DNA of 64,000 nucleotides from positions 434,001 through 498,000 of the forward strand of contig NZ_PYAS01000004.1 of the NCBI RefSeq assembly GCF_003014695.1. The letters are read 5' to 3'. Numbering within the stretch: the first letter of the stretch is position 1; each line of letters opens with the position of its first letter. The position numbers were made by a program, and so were the translations under genes. This DNA comes from Dyadobacter jiangsuensis. GTDB taxonomy: Bacteria; Bacteroidota; Bacteroidia; Cytophagales; Spirosomataceae. The notes under the pieces were generated by a model. It was not told the origin of the DNA. It made no database searches and saw only the letters and a list, made by a program, of their open reading frames with translations. Shown one piece after another: positions 14,980 through 23,496 of the stretch.

Positions 14980-16923
14980 TTACTCGACCACCCGCACGCC
15001 TACGTACGAGGATGCCTGACCCGATAGGTAAACCCGGTGTGTGGCTTTTTGGAAATCGGAGGCATTGGCTTTGTAGATATTCACAAACTTCTGCGGGTTG
15101 CGGTCCACGAGTGGAAACCACGAGCTTTGCACCTGTACCATGATTTTGTGCCCTTTTTTGAAACGGTGCGCCGCATCCTGCATATCGAATTTCACATTTT
15201 CAATCTTGCCGGGTGCCATGGGTTCGGGTTTGGAGAAGCTCTTCCGGAATTTGGAACGCATGACCTCACCGCGGATCAATAACTGAAAGCCACCCATTTT
15301 CATATTGGGGTTAACGGGGCTGTCGTTCGGTGCATCGCCGGGGTAAACGTCGATGAGTTTTACCACAAAATCGGCGTCGGTGCCCGTGGTGGACACGAAA
15401 AGATCGGCAAATACATTCCCGGAAATAGTCACATCTTCTTTCAAAACTTCGGACTCGTACACGAGCACGTCCGGGCGCGAGGCGGCGAAGCGCTGGTCTT
15501 CGTACATGAAATCACTGCCGCGGATAATGCGGATCTCCGAAGTGTAAGGTACCGGTTTATCGGGATCGCTGAGGTATTGGTGGAAGGCGGGTTTCGCGCC
15601 TACCTGCATGGTAGTCATGGTCGGCGAGAACGACAATGTGCCGTCCGGATGCAGGTACAGCTTTTTCTCGACGGTATTTTTCGGCGGCCACTGGTCGTAT
15701 TTACGCCATTCGTTGGCCCCGGTCTCAAAAATGTAGGCCTTGGGCAGGTTAGGATCAAGCTGGTCTTTCAGGTAATGGTTGAAAATCGGCAGCTCTATTT
15801 CCTTTTGGTAAAATGCGCTGGTTTTGGCTCCAAACCGGATATTCCCAAGTGACTCTCCTGTTCCGCGCGCCCAGCCGCCGTGAATCCACGGCCCCATGAT
15901 GAGCCAGTTCGGTGTCTGCGGGTTTTGGGAGGAAACCGCCTGGTAGGTTTTCAGCGGCCCGTACAAATCCTCCTGGTCGAACCAGCCGCCGACGACCATT
16001 ACCGCGGGTTTGATATTCTTCAAATGCGGCACCGGCGTACGGGCTTTCCAGAAATCGTTGTAGGTTTCATGCTCCATCATCTGGTTCCAGATGCGGTTTT
16101 GGCCTTTGAAAATCTGTTCGTTGAAGTTTTTCAGCGGGCCCATTCTCTTATAAAACTCGTAAGAATCCGGCGTGCCATATGCCGAGTACTGTGGTGAGGC
16201 CTTGGGCGTAGGCGCTGGCCGCGGTGCACCGTACGACGACAGGAATGAGAATGTGCCCATCAGGAAAAATGCACCGTTATGGTGGCGGTCGTCGCCCATG
16301 AACCAGTCGGTGACCGGTGCCTGCGGCGAAGCGATTTTCAATGCCGGATGCGCGTCTACGGCCGTCATGGTAGCGTAGTATCCCGGTGCCGAAATACCCC
16401 AGGTGCCCACTTTGCCATTGTTGCCGTCGATATTCTGAATGAGCCATTCGATCGTGTCATACGTGTCGGAACTTTCGTCGATGTCCGTCTTGCCCTTTTT
16501 GACAGGGATGAACGGACGGTAAGCCTCGAAATCGCCCTCAGACATGAGCTTGCCTCTTACATCCTGGTACACAACAATATAACCCTCCCTGGCGAAGAGC
16601 ATGCTGGGCCCCAGGGCCGTTTTGTACAAACCTTCGCCGTAGGGCGCCACGCTGTACGGCGTGCGATTGAGCAGGATAGGGTAGGTTTTACTTTTTGAAA
16701 TATCCTTCGGCAAATAGATGGAAGTGAAGAGCTTCACGCCGTCACGCATCGGGATCTGCCGCTCGATTTTGGTGTAGTGCTCGCGGATGTAGAGGGAGTC
16801 TTCTTTCGTGCTGGTTTGGGCGTGGGCAGTTGCGCCTGCGAGGATGGCAAAAATAAGGAGTAAAGTCACGCACGGTCGTTTCGTGAACCGGCAAATCAAG
16901 GAGTGAAGTAAGGTTGTTTTCAA
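14980..16923 (-). CDS. CocE/NonD-family secreted alpha/beta hydrolase, 647 aa
   Basis: N-terminal secretion signal (charged stretch with K15/R16, hydrophobic core, 'AHAQ' cleavage) then an X-Pro dipeptidyl-peptidase S15/CocE alpha/beta hydrolase: 'IPMRDGVKLFTSIYLPKD', catalytic S178 in 'GTWGISAPGYY', a helical lid, and a jelly-roll C-terminal domain. It should cleave acyl esters or dipeptides/amides in the periplasm or outside. The start is TTG, since a stop lies 7 codons before it and no ATG precedes the signal peptide; a GTG inside would remove the charged n-region. Only 6 bases separate its stop from that of the convergent kinase gene. Confidence 0.88.
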   Translation of the reverse strand: MKTTLLHSLICRFTKRPCVTLLLIFAILAGATAHAQTSTKEDSLYIREHYTKIERQIPMRDGVKLFTSIYLPKDISKSKTYPILLNRTPYSVAPYGEGLYKTALGPSMLFAREGYIVVYQDVRGKLMSEGDFEAYRPFIPVKKGKTDIDESSDTYDTIEWLIQNIDGNNGKVGTWGISAPGYYATMTAVDAHPALKIASPQAPVTDWFMGDDRHHNGAFFLMGTFSFLSSYGAPRPAPTPKASPQYSAYGTPDSYEFYKRMGPLKNFNEQIFKGQNRIWNQMMEHETYNDFWKARTPVPHLKNIKPAVMVVGGWFDQEDLYGPLKTYQAVSSQNPQTPNWLIMGPWIHGGWARGTGESLGNIRFGAKTSAFYQKEIELPIFNHYLKDQLDPNLPKAYIFETGANEWRKYDQWPPKNTVEKKLYLHPDGTLSFSPTMTTMQVGAKPAFHQYLSDPDKPVPYTSEIRIIRGSDFMYEDQRFAASRPDVLVYESEVLKEDVTISGNVFADLFVSTTGTDADFVVKLIDVYPGDAPNDSPVNPNMKMGGFQLLIRGEVMRSKFRKSFSKPEPMAPGKIENVKFDMQDAAHRFKKGHKIMVQVQSSWFPLVDRNPQKFVNIYKANASDFQKATHRVYLSGQASSYVGVRVVE

Positions 16924-17096
16924 GGCGGTTGCAGGATTTGTTTAAGCCAATTTAATACAAAACACCTAACTATCGCAGGGGAAGGCCTTTTTCGCAACTT
17001 GTACTTTGCCCAAACGTTGCCGCTCGTCACATCATAGTTGCAGATTTAAAACCAGTACTGTATATTGCATAGTACCTTGTAAAACAATTTTTAGCT

Positions 17097-17501
17097 ATGA
17101 AAATAAAATCACTAATGCTCTCTCTAATGGTCATGCTCGCCATGTTTGTTTCCTGTAACAATGGCGATGTGAGCATTGCCGTGAAGGACGAGGATGACTA
17201 TTACCGCTTCAAGGCGCGTTTCGATGATAACCTGTCGACCGAGGTCACCGGGTTTCTGAATGACCACCTGTCGACCGTGCGGATCGATCCGGAGAAAGAC
17301 TCGAAGGTAATCACCGTTTTGCCGGACCAGACCAGGCTCACCGTAGAGTCGTCGCCCGGCGAGGTGATGATTTACCTCGACAAGGAGGAGAACAGCCGGG
17401 ATTCCTACCACCGCATCAAGAACCTCTGTGAGGGCGTTAAGGACGTCATTCTGAAACATAGTAAAGGAAACAGCCGCTTGGAAAATGCCCGTTCAAACTA
17501 G
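17097..17501 (+). CDS. Small lipoprotein of unknown function, 134 aa
   Basis: Signal 'MLAMFVSC' with lipidated C20, then about 115 hydrophilic, charged residues including two similar short segments ('STEVTGFLNDHLSTVRID'). No known domain was recognised. Monocistronic, divergent from the CocE hydrolase and 50 bases before a membrane LuxR gene. Confidence 0.7.
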   Translation: MKIKSLMLSLMVMLAMFVSCNNGDVSIAVKDEDDYYRFKARFDDNLSTEVTGFLNDHLSTVRIDPEKDSKVITVLPDQTRLTVESSPGEVMIYLDKEENSRDSYHRIKNLCEGVKDVILKHSKGNSRLENARSN

Positions 17502-17520
17502 ACCGCTGACCGAAAATTTT

Positions 17521-17528
17521 TATTTTTG
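17521..17528 (+). promoter_or_regulatory. -7 element TATTTTTG for the LuxR-type gene
   Basis: TATTTTTG fits TAnnTTTG, 23 bases before the ATG at 17552. No clear -33 TTG at the right distance. Confidence 0.4.
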
Positions 17529-17551
17529 GTAATCCAACGGACTGGTTACAA

Positions 17552-18037
17552 ATGACTTCCCGAACAATCAGCGATTTTTACCGCAAGCACAGGCAGGAGT
17601 TGCTCTACGGAGTATCGCTTGCCTTGCTGCTTTTTGTACTCAGGTGGCTCGAATTGCGGTTCCTGGTCCTGGACCATCTCATTGAAATTTACGTAGGAGC
17701 CATTGCTTTGCTATTTACAGGGCTGGGTATCTGGCTGGCCCACAAGCTGACAACCCCCAAGGTAGAAACCCGGATTGTGGAACGCGCGGTGTACGTGGCT
17801 GCGGGCGATGAATTCACCGTCAACGAGCCGGAACGGTTGCGGCTCGGGATCAGTCACCGGGAGCTGGAAGTGTTGCAGCTCGTGGCGGAGGGCCTCAGTA
17901 ACCAGGCAATCGGCGAGCGGCTGTTCGTGTCGCTCAATACGGTTAAAACGCATTCGTCGCGCATTTTCGAAAAACTCGAAGTCCGTAACCGCACGCAGGC
18001 CGTGGAGCGCGCAAGGCGTCTCGGGCTCATCGGCTGA
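17552..18037 (+). CDS. Membrane-anchored LuxR-type helix-turn-helix protein, 161 aa
   Basis: Two hydrophobic helices (about 20-40 and 44-64) precede a cytoplasmic LuxR/NarL helix-turn-helix: 'ISHRELEVLQLVAEGLSNQAIGERLFVSLNTVKTHSSRIFEKL'. No receiver domain is present. So it is a DNA-binding protein tethered to the membrane, a form common in Bacteroidota next to DUF4199 genes, as here. The gene ends 24 bases before a decamer repeat array, and the DUF4199 gene follows. What it senses is unknown. Confidence 0.85.
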   Translation: MTSRTISDFYRKHRQELLYGVSLALLLFVLRWLELRFLVLDHLIEIYVGAIALLFTGLGIWLAHKLTTPKVETRIVERAVYVAAGDEFTVNEPERLRLGISHRELEVLQLVAEGLSNQAIGERLFVSLNTVKTHSSRIFEKLEVRNRTQAVERARRLGLIG

Positions 18038-18061
18038 TGCGGGGTATATGGTGGACGTTGC

Positions 18062-18231
18062 GGTCAGGTGTGGTCATGTGTAATCAGGTGTGGTCATGTG
18101 TAATCAGGTGTGGTCATGTGTAATCAGGTGTGGTCAGGTGTAGTCAGGTGTAGTCAGGTGTAGTCATGTGTAGTCATGTGTAGTAATGTATTGTTAAGTG
18201 TTGTAATGTATTGTCAAGTTTAGTCAATGTC
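18062..18231. repeat. 17-unit, 10-bp tandem repeat array
   Basis: Seventeen consecutive 10-base units without insertions or deletions, consensus (A/G)GTCA(G/T)GTGT. The first units alternate GGTCATGTGT and AATCAGGTGT, making a 20-bp higher-order unit three times; the last five units decay progressively. A 10-base period is not coding. The array fills most of the region between the LuxR-type and DUF4199 genes; apart from it and the inverted copies just after, the 325-base gap shows nothing else. Confidence 0.9.
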
Positions 18232-18246
18232 TCATTAGCTTAGAGT

Positions 18247-18266
18247 ACCTGACCATACCTGACCAA
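18247..18266. repeat. Two inverted copies of the decamer
   Basis: ACCTGACCATACCTGACCAA reads on the other strand as two units of the array (GGTCAGGTAT, GGTCAGGTAC pattern). The segment 18250-18264 can pair with 18062-18076 over 15 positions with one G-U, so a transcript would fold the whole array into a loop. Confidence 0.8.
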
Positions 18267-18362
18267 AAGATCCGTGGAATGTAAAATCACCCGAAAGTAT
18301 GACTCGAAAACGGCCAATACGCTTCAATTTCGCAACATTATCGGACATTAAAATCAAATGAT

Positions 18363-18896
18363 ATGAACAGGATCATCGTTATTTGCGGACTGATTTCGGG
18401 TGTGCTGGTGTCAACTTTCATGGTTTGCTCGATGGCGGTCTGCTATCAGAAGGAAGCTTTTGAAGGCAATATGCTGCTGGGATATGCAGCTATGCTGCTG
18501 TCGTTTTCCATGGTTTTTGTGGGGATCAAAAACTATCGAGACAAGTATAGCAGCGGGTCGGTGTCTTTTGGAAAGGCATTTAAAATAGGGCTGTACATTA
18601 CGCTGGTGGCTTCGACGGTGTACGTGATCGTCTGGCTGATCGACTATTACCTTTTTATTCCTGATTTCATGGACAAATACACGGCGCATTTGCTGAAACA
18701 GTTCCAGGCCGAAGGCCCTACCGCTGCCGAGCTTGACGCAAAGGTGGTTGAGCTGGCCGGATATAAAGAGATGTACCGGAATCCGCTGATGGTTATCCTA
18801 TGGACTTACGCCGAGATTCTCCCGGTAGGGCTGGTGGTAACGCTTATTTCAGCATTGATTCTCAAAAAGCCTCGTACGGAAGCGCGGCCGGCCTAG
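18363..18896 (+). CDS. DUF4199-family membrane protein, 177 aa
   Basis: Four predicted membrane helices (about 4-25, 37-55, 72-95, 140-163) with a charged segment between the third and fourth; 'GIKNYRDKYSSGSVSFGKAFKIGL' is characteristic of DUF4199 proteins of Bacteroidota. Function unknown. It is preceded by a membrane LuxR-type gene, a pairing seen repeatedly in the phylum, so the two may form a signalling unit. A 14-bp duplication lies just after the stop. Confidence 0.85.
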   Translation: MNRIIVICGLISGVLVSTFMVCSMAVCYQKEAFEGNMLLGYAAMLLSFSMVFVGIKNYRDKYSSGSVSFGKAFKIGLYITLVASTVYVIVWLIDYYLFIPDFMDKYTAHLLKQFQAEGPTAAELDAKVVELAGYKEMYRNPLMVILWTYAEILPVGLVVTLISALILKKPRTEARPA

Positions 18897-18904
18897 GAGC
18901 GGCT

Positions 18905-18932
18905 GGCCAGGTGCAGCCGGCCAGGTGCAGCC
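18905..18932. repeat. 14-bp tandem duplication
   Basis: GGCCAGGTGCAGCC occurs twice in direct succession just after the DUF4199 gene. Its first ten bases match the decamer GGTCAGGTGT of the upstream array at eight positions, which may be coincidence. Confidence 0.6.
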
Positions 18933-18965
18933 GGAAACACAATATTTAAAACTAATACTACGGGT

Positions 18966-19032
18966 AAGGGTTTGTGTTTCAAAGGTTTTTAGCTATAATC
19001 GCCTGAAAATCTTTTAGTAAACACAAACCCTT
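18966..19032. promoter_or_regulatory. Perfect 14-bp inverted repeat before a GTG-started secreted protein gene
   Basis: AAGGGTTTGTGTTT (18966-18979) and AAACACAAACCCTT (19019-19032) are exact reverse complements 39 bases apart. CTTTTT follows the right arm at once, and the GTG start lies 6 bases after it. As RNA this is a stem plus U-tract, so it could end the DUF4199 transcript or act as a leader attenuator; as DNA it could be a two-site operator. Confidence 0.6.
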
Positions 19033-19038
19033 CTTTTT

Positions 19039-21381
19039 GTGAAGAAATTCTACCTCCTGCTGGTGGCGCTACTGCCGTTCGCCGCGTTTGCACAATGTCC
19101 CACCGACCTCATTATCAGCGATCAGGCGACGCTCGATAATTTTGTTACAAACAATCCTGGCTGCGTAAACCTGCCGGGGAATCTCACGATCGAAGGCGCT
19201 GATATTGTAGACCTCGGTACGTTGAATACGCTGACGAGCGTAGAGGGAAGTGTAACGGTGCGAAATAACCCTTTGCTGACCACACTTGCCGGCCTGGGGA
19301 ACATTACTTCGGTGGGTTCTTCGGTGGAAGTATATCGTAATCCATTGCTGGAAAGCCTATCCGGGCTTGAAGGACTTACCGCGGTGACCGGTAGCGTGGT
19401 GATCGATTCCAATGTTGTTCTGAAAGATCTCGCAGGAATCAAAAACATCGTTTCTGTGAGCGATTCATTGGTGATAGCCGAAAACGATTCGTTGAAATCG
19501 ATTGCGGATCTGACGATTACGTCGGTGGGTTCGGTGGTGGAAATATATGATAATGCGGTTTTGGAAAGCCTCGCCGGGCTGGAAGGCCTCACCATCGTGC
19601 CCGGGGACCTGATTATCGATGGTAACCTGGTACTCAAAAGCCTGGCAGGGATAGCGAACATCGGTGCGGTGGGCGGTTCGCTGATTATCGGCACAACCGA
19701 TTCGTTGACGTCCATCAACGATCTCACAATTGCCTCGGTCGACAGCTCGATCCGGATCGGATACAATACCAAACTGGCCTCGCTGGCAGGCCTCGAAGGC
19801 ATTACGCAGATCAATGGCGACCTGGAAATCACGAATAACTATTCGATCAAGAACCTGACGGGGTTGAACGGGTTGACTGCTGTCGGAGGCAGCGCCTACG
19901 TCGATTTCAATGACAGCCTTATGAATATGCAGGGCCTTAACCAGCTGACATCCATTGGCGGAGAGCTCTTTCTTGAATATGATCTCATGCTCGAAAACCT
20001 GGGCGGACTCGAACAACTCACGTCGATAGGCAGCGACCTCACCATTGCCGACATCGATTCGCTGCGGGATATTTCGGCATTGAGCAACCTTACATCCGTG
20101 GGGGGCGGTTTTTATTTGTTTGGTAATCTGGTACTGAAATCGCTGGATGGTTTGCAGAATGTGCCGTCTTTCGGCAACGAAATGGTGATTACGTTTAATC
20201 CAGCGTTGGAAAGCCTCGACGGCCTGAACGGCCTGACGTCCATCGGAAGTCTCGGTGCGCAGATTGTCTTCAACTTTTCATTGAAAAACCTGGATGGACT
20301 ATCCTCGCTGAACACGATCAATGGCGATCTGGCGGTGTTGTATAATTTTGCATTATCCAGCCTTTCGGGGCTGAGTAACCTGCAAGCGCTGGGTCCCGAG
20401 GGCACACTGATAGTCGTAGCGAACGATTCGCTTGCTGATTTGCAGGGGCTGAACGGCCTAACGACCGTCCATCGGCTTTTCGTGGAAATGAACCTTGGTT
20501 TGAAATCGCTGTCGGGTTTGGATAATCTAACTTCGATAACCGATTCATTGTCAATATCTTTTAATGATAGTCTGACCAACCTTAATGGATTGGCAGCACT
20601 GCAAAGCATTGCGGGCGGGTTGCTGATCACCGAAGATTCACTGCTTACAAGCCTGGATGGCCTGAGCAACCTCAGTTCCATTGGCGGAACGATCACCATC
20701 GCGGATAATGCTGCACTCACTACCTGCGCCAGCACCAAGTTCTGTGCGATACTGAAAACGAAGGCTCTCGATGAGGTGATAATCGAAAACAATATCGGCG
20801 ATTGCGAGACGCGCGAGGCCGTGGACGTCGCCTGCGTTGCGCTGCCGGTGACACTGATTGCCTTTACTGCCAAAAAAGAAGGACGAACAGCCGTCCTCGA
20901 ATGGTCGACGAGCGCGGAAACGAACAGCGATTATTTTGAAATACAGCAAAACAATGGCAAGTCGTGGGCGGTTGTAGGCAAAATGACCGCCGCCGGGGAG
21001 AGTGCGGTGGTAAAACCCTATACTTTCACCCATTCCAATCCCGTGAAAGGCAGCAACCTCTATCGTCTCAAAATGGTAGATAAGGATAATACTTTCGCAT
21101 TCAGCAGCATCCAGGCAGTGCGGTTCGATGATCTGCCGGTGTTTGAAATCTATCCGAATCCCGTAGCCGCAAGCCTGATCGTCCGTTCGCCCAATGGCAC
21201 GATCAAAGAAGTTACATTGTATAATGCCGCCGGCAAATGTATCGCGGTCAAATCGTTCAATGCAATGGCCCTGCCTGAGCCTGCCACGATTGATACGAGC
21301 CATTTGCCGGGCGGAATGTATGTGGCAAAAGTCGCTTACGCGGACGGTGCCGTGCATACAGGTCGGTTTGTCAAGAAATAA
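19039..21381 (+). CDS. Secreted LRR-like repeat protein with T9SS sorting domain, 780 aa
   Basis: Signal peptide 'MKKFYLLLVALLPFAAFAQ' is followed by about 560 residues of leucine-rich, receptor-L-like repeats (units such as 'LxSLxGLxNLTSIxGxLxI', period about 23 or 46) that stack into a solenoid. Then comes a spacer domain with 'LPVTLIAFTAKKEGRTAVLEWSTSAETNSDYFEIQ', frequent in T9SS cargo, and a C-terminal type A sorting domain ('FEIYPNPV...', ending 'GRFVKK'). It should be exported by Sec, passed through the type IX system and fixed to the cell surface or released. The start is GTG, chosen because it gives a full signal peptide and no ATG is in frame upstream. Confidence 0.87.
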   Translation: MKKFYLLLVALLPFAAFAQCPTDLIISDQATLDNFVTNNPGCVNLPGNLTIEGADIVDLGTLNTLTSVEGSVTVRNNPLLTTLAGLGNITSVGSSVEVYRNPLLESLSGLEGLTAVTGSVVIDSNVVLKDLAGIKNIVSVSDSLVIAENDSLKSIADLTITSVGSVVEIYDNAVLESLAGLEGLTIVPGDLIIDGNLVLKSLAGIANIGAVGGSLIIGTTDSLTSINDLTIASVDSSIRIGYNTKLASLAGLEGITQINGDLEITNNYSIKNLTGLNGLTAVGGSAYVDFNDSLMNMQGLNQLTSIGGELFLEYDLMLENLGGLEQLTSIGSDLTIADIDSLRDISALSNLTSVGGGFYLFGNLVLKSLDGLQNVPSFGNEMVITFNPALESLDGLNGLTSIGSLGAQIVFNFSLKNLDGLSSLNTINGDLAVLYNFALSSLSGLSNLQALGPEGTLIVVANDSLADLQGLNGLTTVHRLFVEMNLGLKSLSGLDNLTSITDSLSISFNDSLTNLNGLAALQSIAGGLLITEDSLLTSLDGLSNLSSIGGTITIADNAALTTCASTKFCAILKTKALDEVIIENNIGDCETREAVDVACVALPVTLIAFTAKKEGRTAVLEWSTSAETNSDYFEIQQNNGKSWAVVGKMTAAGESAVVKPYTFTHSNPVKGSNLYRLKMVDKDNTFAFSSIQAVRFDDLPVFEIYPNPVAASLIVRSPNGTIKEVTLYNAAGKCIAVKSFNAMALPEPATIDTSHLPGGMYVAKVAYADGAVHTGRFVKK

Positions 21382-21384
21382 TCC

Positions 21385-23496
21385 CTACTGAATCGCCAGT
21401 TTTTTGACCGTGCTCCTGCCATTGATGTTCACTTTCAGGAAGTAAATACCTGTGGTAAGCTGATTGGGCAGGAATGCGGCGGGTGTCTGGCTGATCGTCA
21501 TTTTGCGACTGTTCAATATCCTTCCCGATACGTCGGTGAGCGTCAGTTCGGCGAGTTGCGTGGTCAGTCCGGTGGTCCGGATCTGCATTTGACTTGCCGA
21601 TGACGGGTTCGGGATGATCTCTATTTCGAGCGACAGGTTTGGTTCGGCTGCAAGCACAATTTCGAAAAGTGAAACTTTCATGATGGCAGTATATAGCAGG
21701 CGCCCGTCCGCTGCCGTTGCCACGACCCGGTAATAGTACTGCGTATTCACGGGCAAAGTGGGGCTTTCCTGATCCTCGAACGTGTAGTTCTTGTTTTGTT
21801 GGGAGTTCGGACCGCCGGATACTTTCGCTATTTGTGTAAAGTTTTGTGCATCGGTAGACCGCTGGACGGCAAAATAGGCGAGCTCGTTTTCAGCACTCGT
21901 TGCCCAGCTCAGCGTCACCAGGTTCTTTTCATCCTTTTTTGCATTGAACCCTATGAATGTGGCGGGATCGGGTTTAGGAGCCGGTACCTTTACATGAAAA
22001 ACATCCTGAATGCAGTTCTGTGCATCTTTCACCGTATAGTCCGTATTTTCTGTCGGCTTAACGGTAATTGCCCTTGTTTTGGCACCATTGCTCCACAGAT
22101 AATCACCCAAAAACGACGCTTTCAGCTCGATGGATTGATCCCGGGCGATTTCTTGCGTTGTCTCCTTATTCACACCCTTTTCCATCGTGAATTTGTCGCG
22201 GATCACGCCATCGGCTGCGATCCATTTCAAATCGAGCCGGTTGCCTTCCACTTCCATCATAAGCCCGCCGCCATGCTCGGCGTCGGAATGGTACATGGCC
22301 TTGTGTGGCCAATCCGGCTTAGGATTACCCAGCTGTCCGCCCGAACCGGCTACCACATACACCGTCCCGCGGCTTTGCGGGGAGTTTTTGATGTAGGGAC
22401 ACGAGTTATCCGAGCCGTCATACCGCGCCGAGGAGGCGTCTATGACATGTTTCGCGGGATCGAACGTATTCGCATATCCGTAATGCCCGCCCATGAGGCG
22501 CGAGCGCTCGTACACGTGGCTATGCCCGCAGATGATCAGGTCCACGCCCAGGCGTTCGAGAATGCGGATGAAATTCTGGCGGATGGCCGTCATTTCGGGA
22601 TCGCCATCCGATTCCCGCGATCCTTTCGAATACGGCGGGTGGTGCCAGTAAGCTACTACCCAATCTTTGTTTTTGTTAACTGCGAGGTCCTTTTTAATCC
22701 ATTGCACCTGCCTGCCGAGCGTGTCGTAAAGGCGCGTCGCATTGTCTTCGCGGCCGTACGAATCGAGGGAGAGGAAGTGGACATTGCCATAGTCGAAAGA
22801 ATAGAATGCCTCGGTACCGGAAGGTTCTCCGCCGGCCTCGCCTTTGGTTGGCATCGTGAAAACATCGTAATAGGGTACCTGGTGGTCGTCTTGCCGGGCC
22901 GGGTTATCATTATCGTAGTCGTGGTTGCCGGGCGAGGGGAAGAGCGGATACATTTTAAGCAGGTTATCCTTATACCGGTTGAAAAAATTGGATTGGTACT
23001 CGGCATCGCGGCCAAAAGAATAGGCATTGTCGCCGAGCAAGAGCCAGGCATTCATATAGTTGGAGCCCAGGTAATCCATCATTCTGGCCCGGACTTCATC
23101 TTGTATGATGGAATTCGTGCCGCAGTCGCCCAGCAGCCCGAAACGGTATTTTCCTGGTTTTCCCGCTACGGCGGAAGTCTGGAAATAGTTATGGTCGCCC
23201 GTTTGCAAAACAGCACTCTGCGAGCCGATGGAGTAATAATAGCGTGTTTCCGCTTGCAGCCCGGTGACCTTTACCTCGTGCTCGGTAACAGGCGTGTTAT
23301 CGGCAAATGTCTGGCCGAGCGATTGCGAGCTGCTGCCGATTTTGACGACGGACTCGGAAGGCTTATCGGTGCGCCAGCGAATGACGATGCTGGTTGGCGT
23401 CGCTACCTGCAGGTAAGGCCCGCGCAGGAGTGTGCCTTGCGCGTGGGCGGCGATGAATGCAAAAAATAGAAGGAAGGTGAGTAAATATGTTTTCAT
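21385..23496 (-). CDS. Secreted purple acid phosphatase-type metallophosphoesterase with T9SS domain, 703 aa
   Basis: Signal peptide, an N-terminal fibronectin-like domain ('GPYLQVATPTSIVIRWRTD'), then the metallophosphoesterase core with the ordered metal-ligand motifs GDCG, GDNAY, GNHDYD, 'YWHHPPYS' and GHSHVYE, a second beta domain of the 'IGFNAKKDEKNLVTLSWATSAENE' type, and a C-terminal sorting domain ('IEIIPNPS' to 'TVKKLAIQ'). It should hydrolyse phosphate esters at neutral to acid pH outside the cell. Its ATG overlaps the stop of the upstream peroxidase by 4 bases, so both are one operon. Confidence 0.92.
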   Translation of the reverse strand: MKTYLLTFLLFFAFIAAHAQGTLLRGPYLQVATPTSIVIRWRTDKPSESVVKIGSSSQSLGQTFADNTPVTEHEVKVTGLQAETRYYYSIGSQSAVLQTGDHNYFQTSAVAGKPGKYRFGLLGDCGTNSIIQDEVRARMMDYLGSNYMNAWLLLGDNAYSFGRDAEYQSNFFNRYKDNLLKMYPLFPSPGNHDYDNDNPARQDDHQVPYYDVFTMPTKGEAGGEPSGTEAFYSFDYGNVHFLSLDSYGREDNATRLYDTLGRQVQWIKKDLAVNKNKDWVVAYWHHPPYSKGSRESDGDPEMTAIRQNFIRILERLGVDLIICGHSHVYERSRLMGGHYGYANTFDPAKHVIDASSARYDGSDNSCPYIKNSPQSRGTVYVVAGSGGQLGNPKPDWPHKAMYHSDAEHGGGLMMEVEGNRLDLKWIAADGVIRDKFTMEKGVNKETTQEIARDQSIELKASFLGDYLWSNGAKTRAITVKPTENTDYTVKDAQNCIQDVFHVKVPAPKPDPATFIGFNAKKDEKNLVTLSWATSAENELAYFAVQRSTDAQNFTQIAKVSGGPNSQQNKNYTFEDQESPTLPVNTQYYYRVVATAADGRLLYTAIMKVSLFEIVLAAEPNLSLEIEIIPNPSSASQMQIRTTGLTTQLAELTLTDVSGRILNSRKMTISQTPAAFLPNQLTTGIYFLKVNINGRSTVKKLAIQ

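Noticed and set aside
18062-18231. CRISPR array
   Set aside because: Units are 10 bp without spacers and no cas genes are present; it is a simple tandem repeat.
21796-23469. 557-codon open frame on the plus strand opposite the purple acid phosphatase gene
   Set aside because: It is an antisense shadow of a GC-rich gene: no recognisable domains, odd composition and no promoter. The minus-strand protein has a signal peptide, all metal-ligand motifs and a T9SS domain.
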